Assembly: GCA_040905905.1 (NCBI GenBank)
Contig: JBBDQN010000050.1
Span: 124,001 to 188,000, forward strand
Length of the DNA: 64,000 nucleotides
Source: JAICND01 sp040905905
GTDB lineage: Bacteria > Actinomycetota > Acidimicrobiia > Spongiisociales > ZC4RG35
Reading direction: 5' to 3'
Of the stretch, positions 16,606-24,791 are shown piece after piece. Made by a program: the position numbers and the translations under genes. The first letter of the stretch is position 1. Every line of letters begins with the position of its first letter. Below the pieces are notes generated by a model that was not told the origin of the DNA, searched no databases, and saw nothing but the letters and a program-made list of their open reading frames with translations.

Positions 16606-16634
16606 AGGTTGTGGCCCTCCCTGGTCGGCGGACG

Positions 16635-17366
16635 TCAGCGGCGAATCACCACGAGCCCGGTGTAGGCGCCGGCGAAAATAGTTGCGTCGGCGTTTCCTTG
16701 CGTGTTTGAGTTCCGTATGTAGAGAAAACCTGTGGAGGGGCGGTAGACGCCGACGGTGTCGATGCCGTCTCCGTTCCAATCACCGGCCACGAGCTTGTCG
16801 CCGGGGTTTCCGAAGAAGAATTGCGAGTCGGCCACTCCCGAGCTGTTGGAGTTGCGGAAGTAGACAAATCCTGTGGAGGCCCGGTGGAGACCGACGCTGT
16901 CGATGCCATCGGCGTTGTAATCGCCAGTGAAGGCTTTGTCGCCGGGGTTACCGAAATAGAACGCGTAATCGGCTGCCCCCAGGCCTCCGCCGTTCTGGCC
17001 CAACCCGTTCATGACGTAGATGCGGGCCTCCGACGGGCGATAGATCGACACCGTGTCGCAGTTGTCATCATCGAAGTCACCGGCCAGAGGGAAGTCGCCA
17101 GGGTTGCCAAAGAAAAAGGTGATGTCGGCGATGCCCTGGGTGTTGGAATTGCGCAGATACACGAAGCCGTCCGACTGGCGGTAGAGACCCGGGGTGTCCA
17201 CCCCGTCGCAGTTCCAGTCACCGGAGAAGGCGATGTCACCCGGATTGCCGAAAAAGAAGCTGGTGGTGCCGTGGGGGCTGGCGACCTTGTCCCAGAGATG
17301 GAACCTGCCGGTCGCGTCCTGGAATGCCACCACGTCACAGTCGTTTCCCGAAGGACACTGATCGGC
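16635..17366 (-). repeat. GNPGD repeat module, copy 6 (GH26-like protein)
   Basis: Encodes residues 341-583. The cap (CDVVAFQDATGRFHLWD) is almost the same as in copy 1, as is the phrase VASPHGT before the first GNPGD, which suggests recent duplication or recombination between the two. Confidence 0.85.
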
Positions 17367-18386
17367 CACCGGGGGGTTGGGGTCGAAAGGAAGCGGTCCC
17401 GGCTGGAACCAGTCGGTCAGCGGCCACTGATGGTCGGTGGTGGTCTGCTGGAGGGCATCACGCCAGCCATTGGCCAACCCGGGCCCGTTGGGCGAGTTCC
17501 ACACGCGCCAGTCCTGTTCCTTGTTGTGGTTGAACCACAAGACCCCGACCATGTTCGGATCAGCGGCTGCCCAGGAGAAGAGGTCGCGGATCCATTGATC
17601 GCGACTGGCGGAGGGTCCCGAGGCGGTCTGAGCCACCATGTAGGGTTTTTCCGGGGCGAAGTTGCGAAGGTCGCTCGCAACTCCGCCGACCACGGAAAAG
17701 ACGGACTCACCACCCCAGCGATAGGCCGAATAGGCGATGACGTCAACAACACCCGCGCCCGGGTAGTAGTCGGCGAGGGACCCGCATCCAGTTGACGTCC
17801 AGCCGTTGGGGGCCCATGCCCAGCGCACCTTGGTTTCATCGAGACCTTCGCTGCGGACGATGTCGCGGATGCGGACGTAGGCATTCTTGAAGCCGCCCGG
17901 GTTGCATCCGTATGGGACCCAATTCCCGTTGGCTTCCTGGAGTGGGGCGATGATCAATGAGCGGCCGCCGCCCCTATTGGTCCACTCCTTTACCTTCTTC
18001 GCCCAGTTGCGAATGTCGGTGTCATGTTGTCCAGCAGCGATCGCAGCCGCGGAGCCGTTGATGGAGAGGTTGGCAAATGGGGTCGCCTGGGCAAGCCACG
18101 ACTCTTCGAGAAGATGATCCGTGCTCCCCGCCCAGAAGTCAACGGACTCGCGGACACTGTGGAAAGTGCCGCCAAAGGTGGCGTTCTGGCCAGCCCAACC
18201 AGCCATATTGGCCAGGTCGGTGTGGGCATCCCACTCGGTTGAATACATGCCTGCGTAGACCGTGCCGGTCCCCGAGAAGGTCGCAGCCACAGCCGGGAGG
18301 GGCAACAAGATCAGTCCCCCCAGACCCGTCAGCAGTACGGCCAGCAGGCGCGACAAATGACGCGTCACAACTGGACTATCGACCAA
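16635..18386 (-). CDS. Exported GH26-like (beta-mannanase family) protein with C-terminal GNPGD module
   Basis: 583 residues, signal peptide ending near 34. The region 40-325 matches GH26: the acid/base Glu is E151 in PLQEANGNWVPY, and the end has the typical WIRDLF and VLWFNHNKEQDWR. The segment that normally carries the nucleophile Glu (IAETGS-like) reads VAQTASG here, with Q253 (codon 17628-17630) in its place, so hydrolysis may be lost. Residues 341-583 are the GNPGD module. TTG 18386 follows an AGGGA site; GTG 18368 is an alternative. Same operon as the ligase, M23 and subtilase genes. Confidence 0.83.
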   Translation of the reverse strand: MVDSPVVTRHLSRLLAVLLTGLGGLILLPLPAVAATFSGTGTVYAGMYSTEWDAHTDLANMAGWAGQNATFGGTFHSVRESVDFWAGSTDHLLEESWLAQATPFANLSINGSAAAIAAGQHDTDIRNWAKKVKEWTNRGGGRSLIIAPLQEANGNWVPYGCNPGGFKNAYVRIRDIVRSEGLDETKVRWAWAPNGWTSTGCGSLADYYPGAGVVDVIAYSAYRWGGESVFSVVGGVASDLRNFAPEKPYMVAQTASGPSASRDQWIRDLFSWAAADPNMVGVLWFNHNKEQDWRVWNSPNGPGLANGWRDALQQTTTDHQWPLTDWFQPGPLPFDPNPPVADQCPSGNDCDVVAFQDATGRFHLWDKVASPHGTTSFFFGNPGDIAFSGDWNCDGVDTPGLYRQSDGFVYLRNSNTQGIADITFFFGNPGDFPLAGDFDDDNCDTVSIYRPSEARIYVMNGLGQNGGGLGAADYAFYFGNPGDKAFTGDYNADGIDSVGLHRASTGFVYFRNSNSSGVADSQFFFGNPGDKLVAGDWNGDGIDTVGVYRPSTGFLYIRNSNTQGNADATIFAGAYTGLVVIRR

Positions 18387-18433
18387 ACGTCCCTGAGACT
18401 TGAGCCCAGGCGCCGGCGCCCGGGGCCCCCTGC

Positions 18434-19738
18434 TCAGGTTTTCACTCCCTCGACCATCTCCACCTCCGGCTCGGCCGGTCGGGCGACCTTACCACCCACC
18501 CACAGGCCGGCAGCCAGCCACAAAGACGGCTCAAATAGCACGGTTTGGGTCATTGACGGGACCAATGCCACCAAAAGCGCCGCACCACCTACGGTTCCGC
18601 CGCCGTTGCGGGCCACGGCCACCGCCAGGAAAAGAAATCCGGCCAAACCGAGCAGCCCGGTCTCTCCGAGCAACTCGATAACCAGATTGTGGGGCTCCTG
18701 CAGGCCCCGGGTACCCCAGCCGGTACCAAGGCCGATCCCGCGGATCGGCGAGTCCTGGAATCGACCGAGGTAATAACCCCAAATGTCCCGGCGGTTGTCG
18801 GGGATGATGAGGGAAGGGTCGACGTAGTTGTCGGCGCCACCGGTCAGATCGAATAGGTAGTCGGTGCGGTAGTTGAGCGAATAGACGACATCCCCGCCCA
18901 AATCGTGCGGATCGACGGCGGCGATGCCTGCCAGGAGAACTGCGGCCACCACGGCTCCCGCCCCCGCCACCTGCAGGGCCCGCTTGCCCCGGTTCTTGCC
19001 CTCGCGCCGCGCTGCCAACACTCCCGCCAGGGATGCCACTCCGAGACCGAGCCAACCCGTGCGGCTGTAGGTCAATATCGAGGCCAGGGCCAAACCCCCC
19101 ACCACCAATGCGTCGACCCATCGCCGTTTCGAACCGAGACCGCGGGCGGCGGCAATGACGGTGAGCGCCAGCCAGAGGTTGGTCCAAGCGGCGGCGTAGC
19201 CGGGGTCCTGGTGCCAGTTGGTGACCGTGACAAAACCGGAGATCAGATAGGCCGGACGGTTCACCCGGAAGACCAAGGGGAGGTCGTTGAGCCCGAACAC
19301 CGCCGAGTAGCCGAACGTGCCGTTGGAGGCCAGGGCGACGAGTAGACCGGTGATTCCCATTGCCGCCGCCGACCAATAGACGGTGCGCAAGACCAGGTCA
19401 GTACGACCGGCGGCGTTCCTTGCCACCACCAGCAACAGGAGGGCACCTGCACACAACCCCAAGAGCAGGGTGTAGTAGGTGGGTTTGACTCTGCTTCCCG
19501 GCCAACTTGCAGCTACCGCAAGGACGAAGACCGTTAGGGCGACGGTCAAGCGGCGCGACCACGGGTAACCGCGGGTCAAGACCAGATCAAGGAGACTCAC
19601 CAGACCGACCAATAGCAGCCACGGTTTCCAGGACACCCAGGCGTCAACGAACACTGTGTGCAAGGGGAGGAGGGCAATCAGAGCCACGAAGAGGCGCCGG
19701 TGCCAGCGATGAAGTGAAGACTCAGTGGGTGGTGTCAC
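18434..19738 (-). CDS. O-antigen ligase/polymerase-like membrane protein (Wzy/WaaL family)
   Basis: 434 residues with about ten to twelve membrane helices. The family motif region appears as LTYSRTGWLGLGV and, near the C-terminus, QEPHNLVIELLGETGLLGL, where the conserved His of WaaL-type ligases lies. It would join or polymerise lipid-linked glycans on the outer face of the membrane. GTG 19738 is chosen as start; the frame stays open to a TTG at 19801, which would overlap the divergent GT2 gene. It heads the operon that continues into GH26-like, M23 and subtilase genes. Confidence 0.82.
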   Translation of the reverse strand: MTPPTESSLHRWHRRLFVALIALLPLHTVFVDAWVSWKPWLLLVGLVSLLDLVLTRGYPWSRRLTVALTVFVLAVAASWPGSRVKPTYYTLLLGLCAGALLLLVVARNAAGRTDLVLRTVYWSAAAMGITGLLVALASNGTFGYSAVFGLNDLPLVFRVNRPAYLISGFVTVTNWHQDPGYAAAWTNLWLALTVIAAARGLGSKRRWVDALVVGGLALASILTYSRTGWLGLGVASLAGVLAARREGKNRGKRALQVAGAGAVVAAVLLAGIAAVDPHDLGGDVVYSLNYRTDYLFDLTGGADNYVDPSLIIPDNRRDIWGYYLGRFQDSPIRGIGLGTGWGTRGLQEPHNLVIELLGETGLLGLAGFLFLAVAVARNGGGTVGGAALLVALVPSMTQTVLFEPSLWLAAGLWVGGKVARPAEPEVEMVEGVKT

Positions 19739-19780
19739 GAGAAGGCTGCACGGCGGCCGAGCCAGAGTAGTGGGCCTTCC

Positions 19781-19786
19781 TAGTCT
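19781..19786 (+). promoter_or_regulatory. Candidate -10 box (TAGTCT) for a leaderless transcript
   Basis: TAGTCT lies 8 nt before GTG 19795 in the short divergent gap with the ligase gene. The intervening GATCGGGA has only a weak purine run that is too close to the start for a good Shine-Dalgarno. Confidence 0.35.
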
Positions 19787-19794
19787 GATCGGGA

Positions 19795-20847
19795 GTGGCA
19801 ACCGAAGAGCCCGCGGTCACCGTGATGCTTCCGCTCTTTAATGAAGCCGGGAGCATCGACGCCTGCCTCGATTCGTTGGCGGTCCAGGACTACAAGGGTC
19901 AGATCGAAGTGCTGGTGGCTGAGGGCGGTTCGACCGATGGCACCCGGGACCGCCTCGAGCATTGGCGCCGGAAGATGCCTGCTCTCCGCGTGATCGACAA
20001 CCCTCATCGTCTTCAGTCATATGGCCTCAACCTGATCGCTGACCATGCCCGGGGCGAGATTCTCATCCGGGCGGACGGCCACACCACCTATGCGCCCGAC
20101 TACGTGCACCGTTCGGTGGAGACCCTGCAAAGGACCGGGGCAATGGTGGTGGGCGGCTTGATGATGCCGACTGGCAACAACCTTTTCACCCGGGCGGTGG
20201 CCGCGGCGATGACCTCTCCGTGGGCCATCGGAACCGCCAAGTTCCGCCATGCCACCGAGGAGTTGGAAACCGATGCCGTCTACTTGGGCGCCATGCGCAG
20301 GTCCGACTTCGTGGCCGTGGGTGGCATCCGCACGTTTCCGACTGGAGTCGCCGAGGACGCCGACTTCTTCTTCAGGCTTGGCCAAGCCGGGGCGCGGGTG
20401 GTTCTCGACCCTCTGATCGTCTCGAGCTATCAGCCTCGATCCGGTCCTGTGAGCCTTTTCAACCAGTTCTGCCGCTACGGCCAGGGCAAGGCAGAGATGT
20501 TCTGGGCCAACGGTGAGTTCCCCTCATGGCGGCCCCTGGCCCCGCTGGCGCTGGTGATCGTCATCGCCGCGGGCGTCGCGACATCAGTGGTTCTGGGCAA
20601 CTTTTGGCCGCTAGCGGCACTGGCGGGAGCGTGGTTGAGCGGCTCGTTGTTGGTCTTCTCCACCCACGGCCGGTTGGGACTAGCGGTGGCGGGTGTGGCC
20701 GCGGTCATGCAGGTGGCTTATGGCCTTGGCCTTGCCTGGGGTCTCCTGCGGGGGCCGGGGGTCGTCCGCGCTTTGCGATCATCCTCCGTGCGGGGTGTGG
20801 TACCACCCGGTCGCACGCCGGCTGACCAGGGCGATCGGGACCCATAA
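19795..20847 (+). CDS. GT2 glycosyltransferase, ExoA-like, membrane-associated
   Basis: 350 residues. Motifs: MLPLFNEAGSIDACLDSL, AEGGSTDGT, IRADGHTTY (DxD-like) and EDADFFFRLGQAG. The C-terminal 240-330 region has two to three membrane helices. This pattern fits succinoglycan ExoA-like transferases. The 3' end overlaps the convergent GT2 gene by 69 bp, both frames being fully open. GTG start, probably leaderless. Confidence 0.87.
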   Translation: MATEEPAVTVMLPLFNEAGSIDACLDSLAVQDYKGQIEVLVAEGGSTDGTRDRLEHWRRKMPALRVIDNPHRLQSYGLNLIADHARGEILIRADGHTTYAPDYVHRSVETLQRTGAMVVGGLMMPTGNNLFTRAVAAAMTSPWAIGTAKFRHATEELETDAVYLGAMRRSDFVAVGGIRTFPTGVAEDADFFFRLGQAGARVVLDPLIVSSYQPRSGPVSLFNQFCRYGQGKAEMFWANGEFPSWRPLAPLALVIVIAAGVATSVVLGNFWPLAALAGAWLSGSLLVFSTHGRLGLAVAGVAAVMQVAYGLGLAWGLLRGPGVVRALRSSSVRGVVPPGRTPADQGDRDP

Positions 20848-21939
20848 CGCCGCCAGCAATGCCAATGCCGGATACCAGACGAGTTGGCGAGCAGCGATGC
20901 CCTCGCGGCGTAAGAACAGGATCGGGACGAGGAGCTGGAGTCCGGCCGCCCCGGCCCAGATCCACCCCGGCAAGAGCCACGTTCCGCCTTCGAATGCCGC
21001 TGCCACGCCGAGGAAACCGGTGAGCAGGGCGACGAAACTTCTACCCGGCTGGAGCAGACGCACAACCTGATCGACCAGGGCCCAGGATCGCCTGGCGACT
21101 GCCACCTGCAAGAGTTCCGAGGCATAACGGCGCGCAACGTTTCGTTTGCCCGCCATCCACCGGGCCCGTTGCCGGATCGCCACCGAAGCCGAGGCTGGTT
21201 TTTCGTCGGCTACCCGGACGTCGTGGACCCAATGGACCGGGATGCCGGCGAGGGCGAGTCGCACGCCGAGCTCCTGGTCTTCGGTCAGGGTTCTTCCAAA
21301 ACCGCCGCCATCAACCAGGGCTTGGGCGGTCAGCGCCATGCCAGTGCCACCGAGGTCCGCCGACCATCCCCGATTGGAACGAGCAAGTTGCACCATGCGA
21401 TTTCCGGCCCAATATGACATTGCTCCGGCCATCGCCACCCACGATCCTCCGGGGTCGGTGACGTCGAGATACGCCTGCAACACCTGATGACCGGTGTCGA
21501 TTTCGTCGGCGAACCTGGCGAGCAGGTCGGTCGGCAACCGGTTGTCGGCATCGATGACCACCATCGTCTCGTCGGGGTCCAACGGGTGCTGTTCCAGGTA
21601 CCAGGTGAGTGCCACTCCCTTTCCGGGCGGACCTTCGGATCGTTCCGCCACTGCCACACCGAGACCCTGGGCGATGGCGACAGTGTTGTCGTCGCAGTGA
21701 TCGGCCATCACCCAGACTGAAGCCAACCCGGCCGGATACACCTGCCCGTGCAGATCGGTGAGGACTTCCGAGATGACCGCTGCCTCGTTGTGGGCCGGCA
21801 CCAAAACCCGGAATCTCCTCTTGCGAGATCCGACCGGGGCGGGAGGAGGTGCCGTCCAGCCGCTGGTGGCCGTGATCAAGTTATACGCGACGAAGACCAG
21901 CAGCACCACCTGAACCGTCAGGCCGATTCCCCGGATCAT
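20779..21939 (-). CDS. Processive-type GT2 glycosyltransferase with membrane helices
   Basis: 386 residues: one N-terminal helix, a GT-A domain with LVPAHNEAAVISEVL, ADHCDDNT, IDADNRLP and TEDQELGVRLALAG, then RQRARWMAGK, which corresponds to the QxxRW motif of processive enzymes such as NodC and cellulose or hyaluronan synthases. Three or more helices follow. ATG 21939 is chosen because the helix begins there; the open frame continues to 22065 into the VapC gene region. Its 3' end overlaps the convergent ExoA-like gene. Confidence 0.87.
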   Translation of the reverse strand: MIRGIGLTVQVVLLVFVAYNLITATSGWTAPPPAPVGSRKRRFRVLVPAHNEAAVISEVLTDLHGQVYPAGLASVWVMADHCDDNTVAIAQGLGVAVAERSEGPPGKGVALTWYLEQHPLDPDETMVVIDADNRLPTDLLARFADEIDTGHQVLQAYLDVTDPGGSWVAMAGAMSYWAGNRMVQLARSNRGWSADLGGTGMALTAQALVDGGGFGRTLTEDQELGVRLALAGIPVHWVHDVRVADEKPASASVAIRQRARWMAGKRNVARRYASELLQVAVARRSWALVDQVVRLLQPGRSFVALLTGFLGVAAAFEGGTWLLPGWIWAGAAGLQLLVPILFLRREGIAARQLVWYPALALLAALWVPIALVSRRATGWYHTPHGG

Positions 21940-21971
21940 GCCGAGCGAGGGTAGGCCTGCATGAAACTTTT

Positions 21972-22379
21972 CTATTGGCTGGCCCACACTTTCAGAGGGT
22001 GGGACTTGGCCAGCCTTGCAAAGTCCTGGTCGGTGGTGAGCATTGTCAGGTCGTGCCTGATGCAAAGCTGAGCCAACAATGCGTCAATCGATCCTATCTG
22101 GATTCCCCGCCGTCGACACGAGTTGTGAATCAACGCGGCTTCGATGTGGTCGGTTCGATCGGGCCCAATCGAGGGCAGCGACCTGAAGCGATCAACCAGG
22201 CGCGTGCCGTCGCGGGGTCGTCGAAACCCTTGTAGCAGTTCCTGCAAGACCAGACCTGTACTGAATACGGACTCTCCTCCCATCAGTGCATTTGTGAGGG
22301 TCGCCACTTCCGCAACACTTGATGAGACGTCGCGCCGTAAAGCCAGCGACCAGACGCTGGTATCGACAAAGAGCTTCAG
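21972..22379 (-). CDS. vapC: VapC-type PIN-domain toxin (apparent CTG start)
   Basis: 135 residues, a PIN-domain ribonuclease. The acidic residues are all present: D6 (FVDTSVW), E47 (LQELLQG), D99 (SIDALLAQ) and D117/D119 (TTDQDF). The family N-terminus (xKLFVDTSVW) begins at a CTG codon (22379-22377) that overlaps the antitoxin TGA as CTGA, the same arrangement as ATGA and GTGA elsewhere. A GTG start at 22307 would remove D6 and the first strand. Toxin of a type II system; the RNA target is unknown. Confidence 0.83.
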   Translation of the reverse strand: MKLFVDTSVWSLALRRDVSSSVAEVATLTNALMGGESVFSTGLVLQELLQGFRRPRDGTRLVDRFRSLPSIGPDRTDHIEAALIHNSCRRRGIQIGSIDALLAQLCIRHDLTMLTTDQDFARLAKSHPLKVWASQ

Positions 22380-22576
22380 CGGCGCGATCGTTCAGCCTTG
22401 TAGTCGTAGCCGGTTTCCCAGGTAAGAGAACCAATGAGGTCGGCGAACCGACTCTGCTCGTGCCGGGCGATGAATTCGACGAGGGCGCGGGTGACGGCAG
22501 CCTTTTTGGTCTTCTCTCCCGAGACTGCCAGAGCCCGTTCGATCAACTCGGGATCAATGGCGAGGTTCGTAGCCAT
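22376..22576 (-). CDS. vapB: VapB-type antitoxin
   Basis: 66 residues. The N-terminal half (NLAIDPELIERAL, then GEKTKKAAVTRALVEFIAR) fits a ribbon-helix-helix VapB protein; the C-terminal tail (TWETGYDYKAERSRR) would bind the toxin. It binds VapC and probably represses its own promoter. ATG 22576 is chosen; the longer frame runs backwards through the DegT-like gene. A -10-like TAGGCT lies 7 nt before the ATG. Confidence 0.85.
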   Translation of the reverse strand: MATNLAIDPELIERALAVSGEKTKKAAVTRALVEFIARHEQSRFADLIGSLTWETGYDYKAERSRR

Positions 22577-22640
22577 GTGTAACAGCCTACACAACCGACC
22601 GCCGCTGCGGCCGAACCCCATTGTTGACCTTATGTAGGCT
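22576..22640. promoter_or_regulatory. Divergent vapBC / dehydrase promoter region with mirrored TGTAGGCT boxes
   Basis: TGTAGGCT occurs at 22633-22640 on the plus strand and at 22591-22584 on the minus strand. In each case the TAGGCT part lies exactly 7 nt before an ATG (22648 and 22576). A short inverted repeat (TGTGTA/TACACA, 22576-22593) overlaps the vapB start and could be an operator for VapBC. Confidence 0.45.
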
Positions 22641-22647
22641 TCCAGCA

Positions 22648-23895
22648 ATGGAAAACGTTGGCCAGGCCAGGTCGGCGGCGCCGCTCCCTGATCCAGGGCG
22701 GCGCGTCCTGTATGCCGAGGCCCTCTACGGAGCCGAGGAGATCGCGGCGGTTGTGGAGGTCCTCGAGCACCAGAACCTGGCGCTGATGACCGGGCCTTCA
22801 GTGGCGGCCTTTGAGGCCAGAGTGGCTGAGCTGTTTGGCAAGAGCCGAGGAATAATGGTGAATAGCGGCTCCTCGGCCAACCTTCTCGCACTGGCCTCGC
22901 TTGGACTTCCCGCCGGCAGCGAGGTAGTTACTCCCGCACTGACTTTCGGGACCACCGTGTCACCGATTGTGCAATTGGGGCTGAGGCCGGCGTTTGTCGA
23001 CGTTGAAGAGGACACATTCAACATTGATGCCTCTGGTATCGAAGAGCTGATCGGTCCCGCAACGAAGGTTCTCATGGTGCCAAACCTCATCGGTAATCTC
23101 CCTGACTGGCCGGCGATCTCCAAAATCGCCGGGGCCCACGACCTCACCGTGATCGAAGACTCTGCCGACACCATCGGCGCCCGGATCAATGGTGAGCCCA
23201 GCGGGAAAGCGAGCCATCTGGCCACCACGAGTTTCTATGCATCGCACGTTGTCACCGGGGCGGGCTTTGGAGGCATGGTCTGTGTCGACGATGCCGCCCT
23301 GTTGGAAAGACTGTTCCTGTTGCGAGGCTGGGGCCGCAACTCGAGTGTCCTATCGGAGTCCGAACGTATTGAAGACCGTTTTGGAGTCGAACTCGATGGA
23401 ATCAGCTACGACGCTAAGTTCGTGTTCTCAGCGTTGGGATACAACTTCCTCCCTTCGGAAATCTCGGCCGCGTTCGGGTTGGTCCAGCTTGGCCGTCTCG
23501 ATCAATACCTGGCACGTCGGGTCGACAACTTTCGTTGGCTCCATGACTTCTTTGGACAATGGCCAGATTGGTTTGTACTGCCAAGGCAGCGACCGGAGGT
23601 GGAGACGGGTTGGCTTGCCTTTCCGCTGCTCCTCAAAACAGAGACACCGTTCACACGAACCGAGCTTCAGATCGCCTTCGAAAAGCGCGGTGTACAGACC
23701 CGGGTCGTGTTCACCGGCAACGTTCTCCGCCAACCTGCCTTCCGGGATGTTGACCGGAGAGAGTCGGGGCGGGGTTATCCCAATGCCGACGCAGTCATGG
23801 CCCGTGGCATGTTGATTGGTTGTCATCAAGGGATGACCACCGAAGACCTCGAATACATTGGTGAGGTGTTTCAAGATCTGGCGTCTGGGTGGTAG
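22648..23895 (+). CDS. DegT-family PLP/PMP sugar 3-dehydrase (RfbH/ColD-like)
   Basis: 415 residues of the DegT/DnrJ/EryC1 fold. The aldimine lysine is replaced by H200 in SFYASH, the hallmark of the 3-dehydrases RfbH (E1) and ColD, which remove the C3 hydroxyl of 4-keto-6-deoxy sugars. The stretch GWGRNSSVLSESERIEDR (residues 227-244) aligns with the cysteine-rich [2Fe-2S] part of RfbH, but no cysteine is present, so it should work without an iron-sulfur cluster, as ColD does. It overlaps the next SDR gene. The substrate may come from Gmd or RmlA/RmlB; this is inference. Confidence 0.85.
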   Translation: MENVGQARSAAPLPDPGRRVLYAEALYGAEEIAAVVEVLEHQNLALMTGPSVAAFEARVAELFGKSRGIMVNSGSSANLLALASLGLPAGSEVVTPALTFGTTVSPIVQLGLRPAFVDVEEDTFNIDASGIEELIGPATKVLMVPNLIGNLPDWPAISKIAGAHDLTVIEDSADTIGARINGEPSGKASHLATTSFYASHVVTGAGFGGMVCVDDAALLERLFLLRGWGRNSSVLSESERIEDRFGVELDGISYDAKFVFSALGYNFLPSEISAAFGLVQLGRLDQYLARRVDNFRWLHDFFGQWPDWFVLPRQRPEVETGWLAFPLLLKTETPFTRTELQIAFEKRGVQTRVVFTGNVLRQPAFRDVDRRESGRGYPNADAVMARGMLIGCHQGMTTEDLEYIGEVFQDLASGW

Positions 23896-24791
23896 CCGAG
23901 CCGCCAACCTCTCGAGTCTTAGTTACTGGAGGAACCGCCTATGTTGGGTCGAAACTGGCGACTTCCCTATCTGAATCGGGCAGCGAAGTGGCGGTTCTCA
24001 CAAGACGCGTGCCTCCGAAACCCATTCCGAGCGTCATCTATCTGGTCCACGATGGCTCCATGTCCTCGATTGTTGCGGCCCTCACCGCCACCCAGCCTGA
24101 AACGATTGTGCATGTTGCGGCCAGCTACGTCCGGCAACACAAGACCTCCGACGTTGCGCCTCTGATCGAAGCGAACATAACGATGGGAGCTCTCTTACTT
24201 GAAGCTGCGGCATCCCTCGGGATCCGTCGCATGGTCTACTCCGGCACTTTCTTTCAACGGTCTGGGGTGCCTGGTGGAACACCTCGCAACCTATACGCAG
24301 CTGCGAAGAACGCCTATGAGGAGATCCTTGACTTCTACGAGTCGAGTGGAGCCATCGAATCCATCCGTTTGACGCTCTGTGATGTTTATGGCGAGGACGA
24401 TCCGCGTCCTCGGCTCCTCAAGGCGGCGGTTTCGGCGGCACTGGATGAATCGACCCTGCGAGTACCCCACCACGACCCTTACCTGGTTCCTATTCACATC
24501 GAAGATGTGATCAAGGCATTTGAGACTGCGCTGTCGCTCGAGAATCTCCGAGGCCGGTTCTGGGTCGGCCCCGCAGCTGCGGTGAAGTTGAGTGAGATCA
24601 TCGCATTGGTGACGAGACTGGTCGGATCAACTGTGAAGGTCGAGCGCGCCGATCTTCCGGCCTTGCCAGGGGACACGCTGGCGACGGCTCCCGGAGTCAC
24701 CCTTCCCGATTGGCAGCCATCCATCGGCCTCGAGGAGGGAATACTGCGGATGATCAAATTCCATCGAGTGAGCGGAGAGCACTACCAGTGA
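23889..24791 (+). CDS. NAD(P)-dependent sugar epimerase/dehydratase (extended SDR)
   Basis: 300 residues. Rossmann motif VLVTGGTAYVGSKLA at the start; the active-site YxxxK is YAAAKNAYE, with a serine/threonine pair in VYSGTFFQRSG. Probably a 4-ketoreductase or epimerase acting after the neighbouring 3-dehydrase, but the substrate cannot be read from sequence. GTG 23889 overlaps the dehydrase stop by 7 nt and its own stop overlaps the rmlA start (GTGA). Confidence 0.82.
   Translation: MVAEPPTSRVLVTGGTAYVGSKLATSLSESGSEVAVLTRRVPPKPIPSVIYLVHDGSMSSIVAALTATQPETIVHVAASYVRQHKTSDVAPLIEANITMGALLLEAAASLGIRRMVYSGTFFQRSGVPGGTPRNLYAAAKNAYEEILDFYESSGAIESIRLTLCDVYGEDDPRPRLLKAAVSAALDESTLRVPHHDPYLVPIHIEDVIKAFETALSLENLRGRFWVGPAAAVKLSEIIALVTRLVGSTVKVERADLPALPGDTLATAPGVTLPDWQPSIGLEEGILRMIKFHRVSGEHYQ

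Noticed and set aside
2437..17366. CRISPR-like periodic DNA repeats
   Set aside because: Periodicity of about 141 bp corresponds to 47-residue protein repeats inside reading frames, not short direct repeats with spacers.
16821..17795. 324-residue plus-strand frame opposite the GH26-like gene
   Set aside because: Mirrors the repeat module; composition and lack of motifs mark it as antisense.
22307..22307. GTG 22307 as the VapC start
   Set aside because: It removes catalytic D6 and the first beta strand of the PIN domain.
23889..24791. Naming this SDR as RmlD
   Set aside because: Its motifs fit the general epimerase/dehydratase family only; no RmlD-specific pattern is visible.
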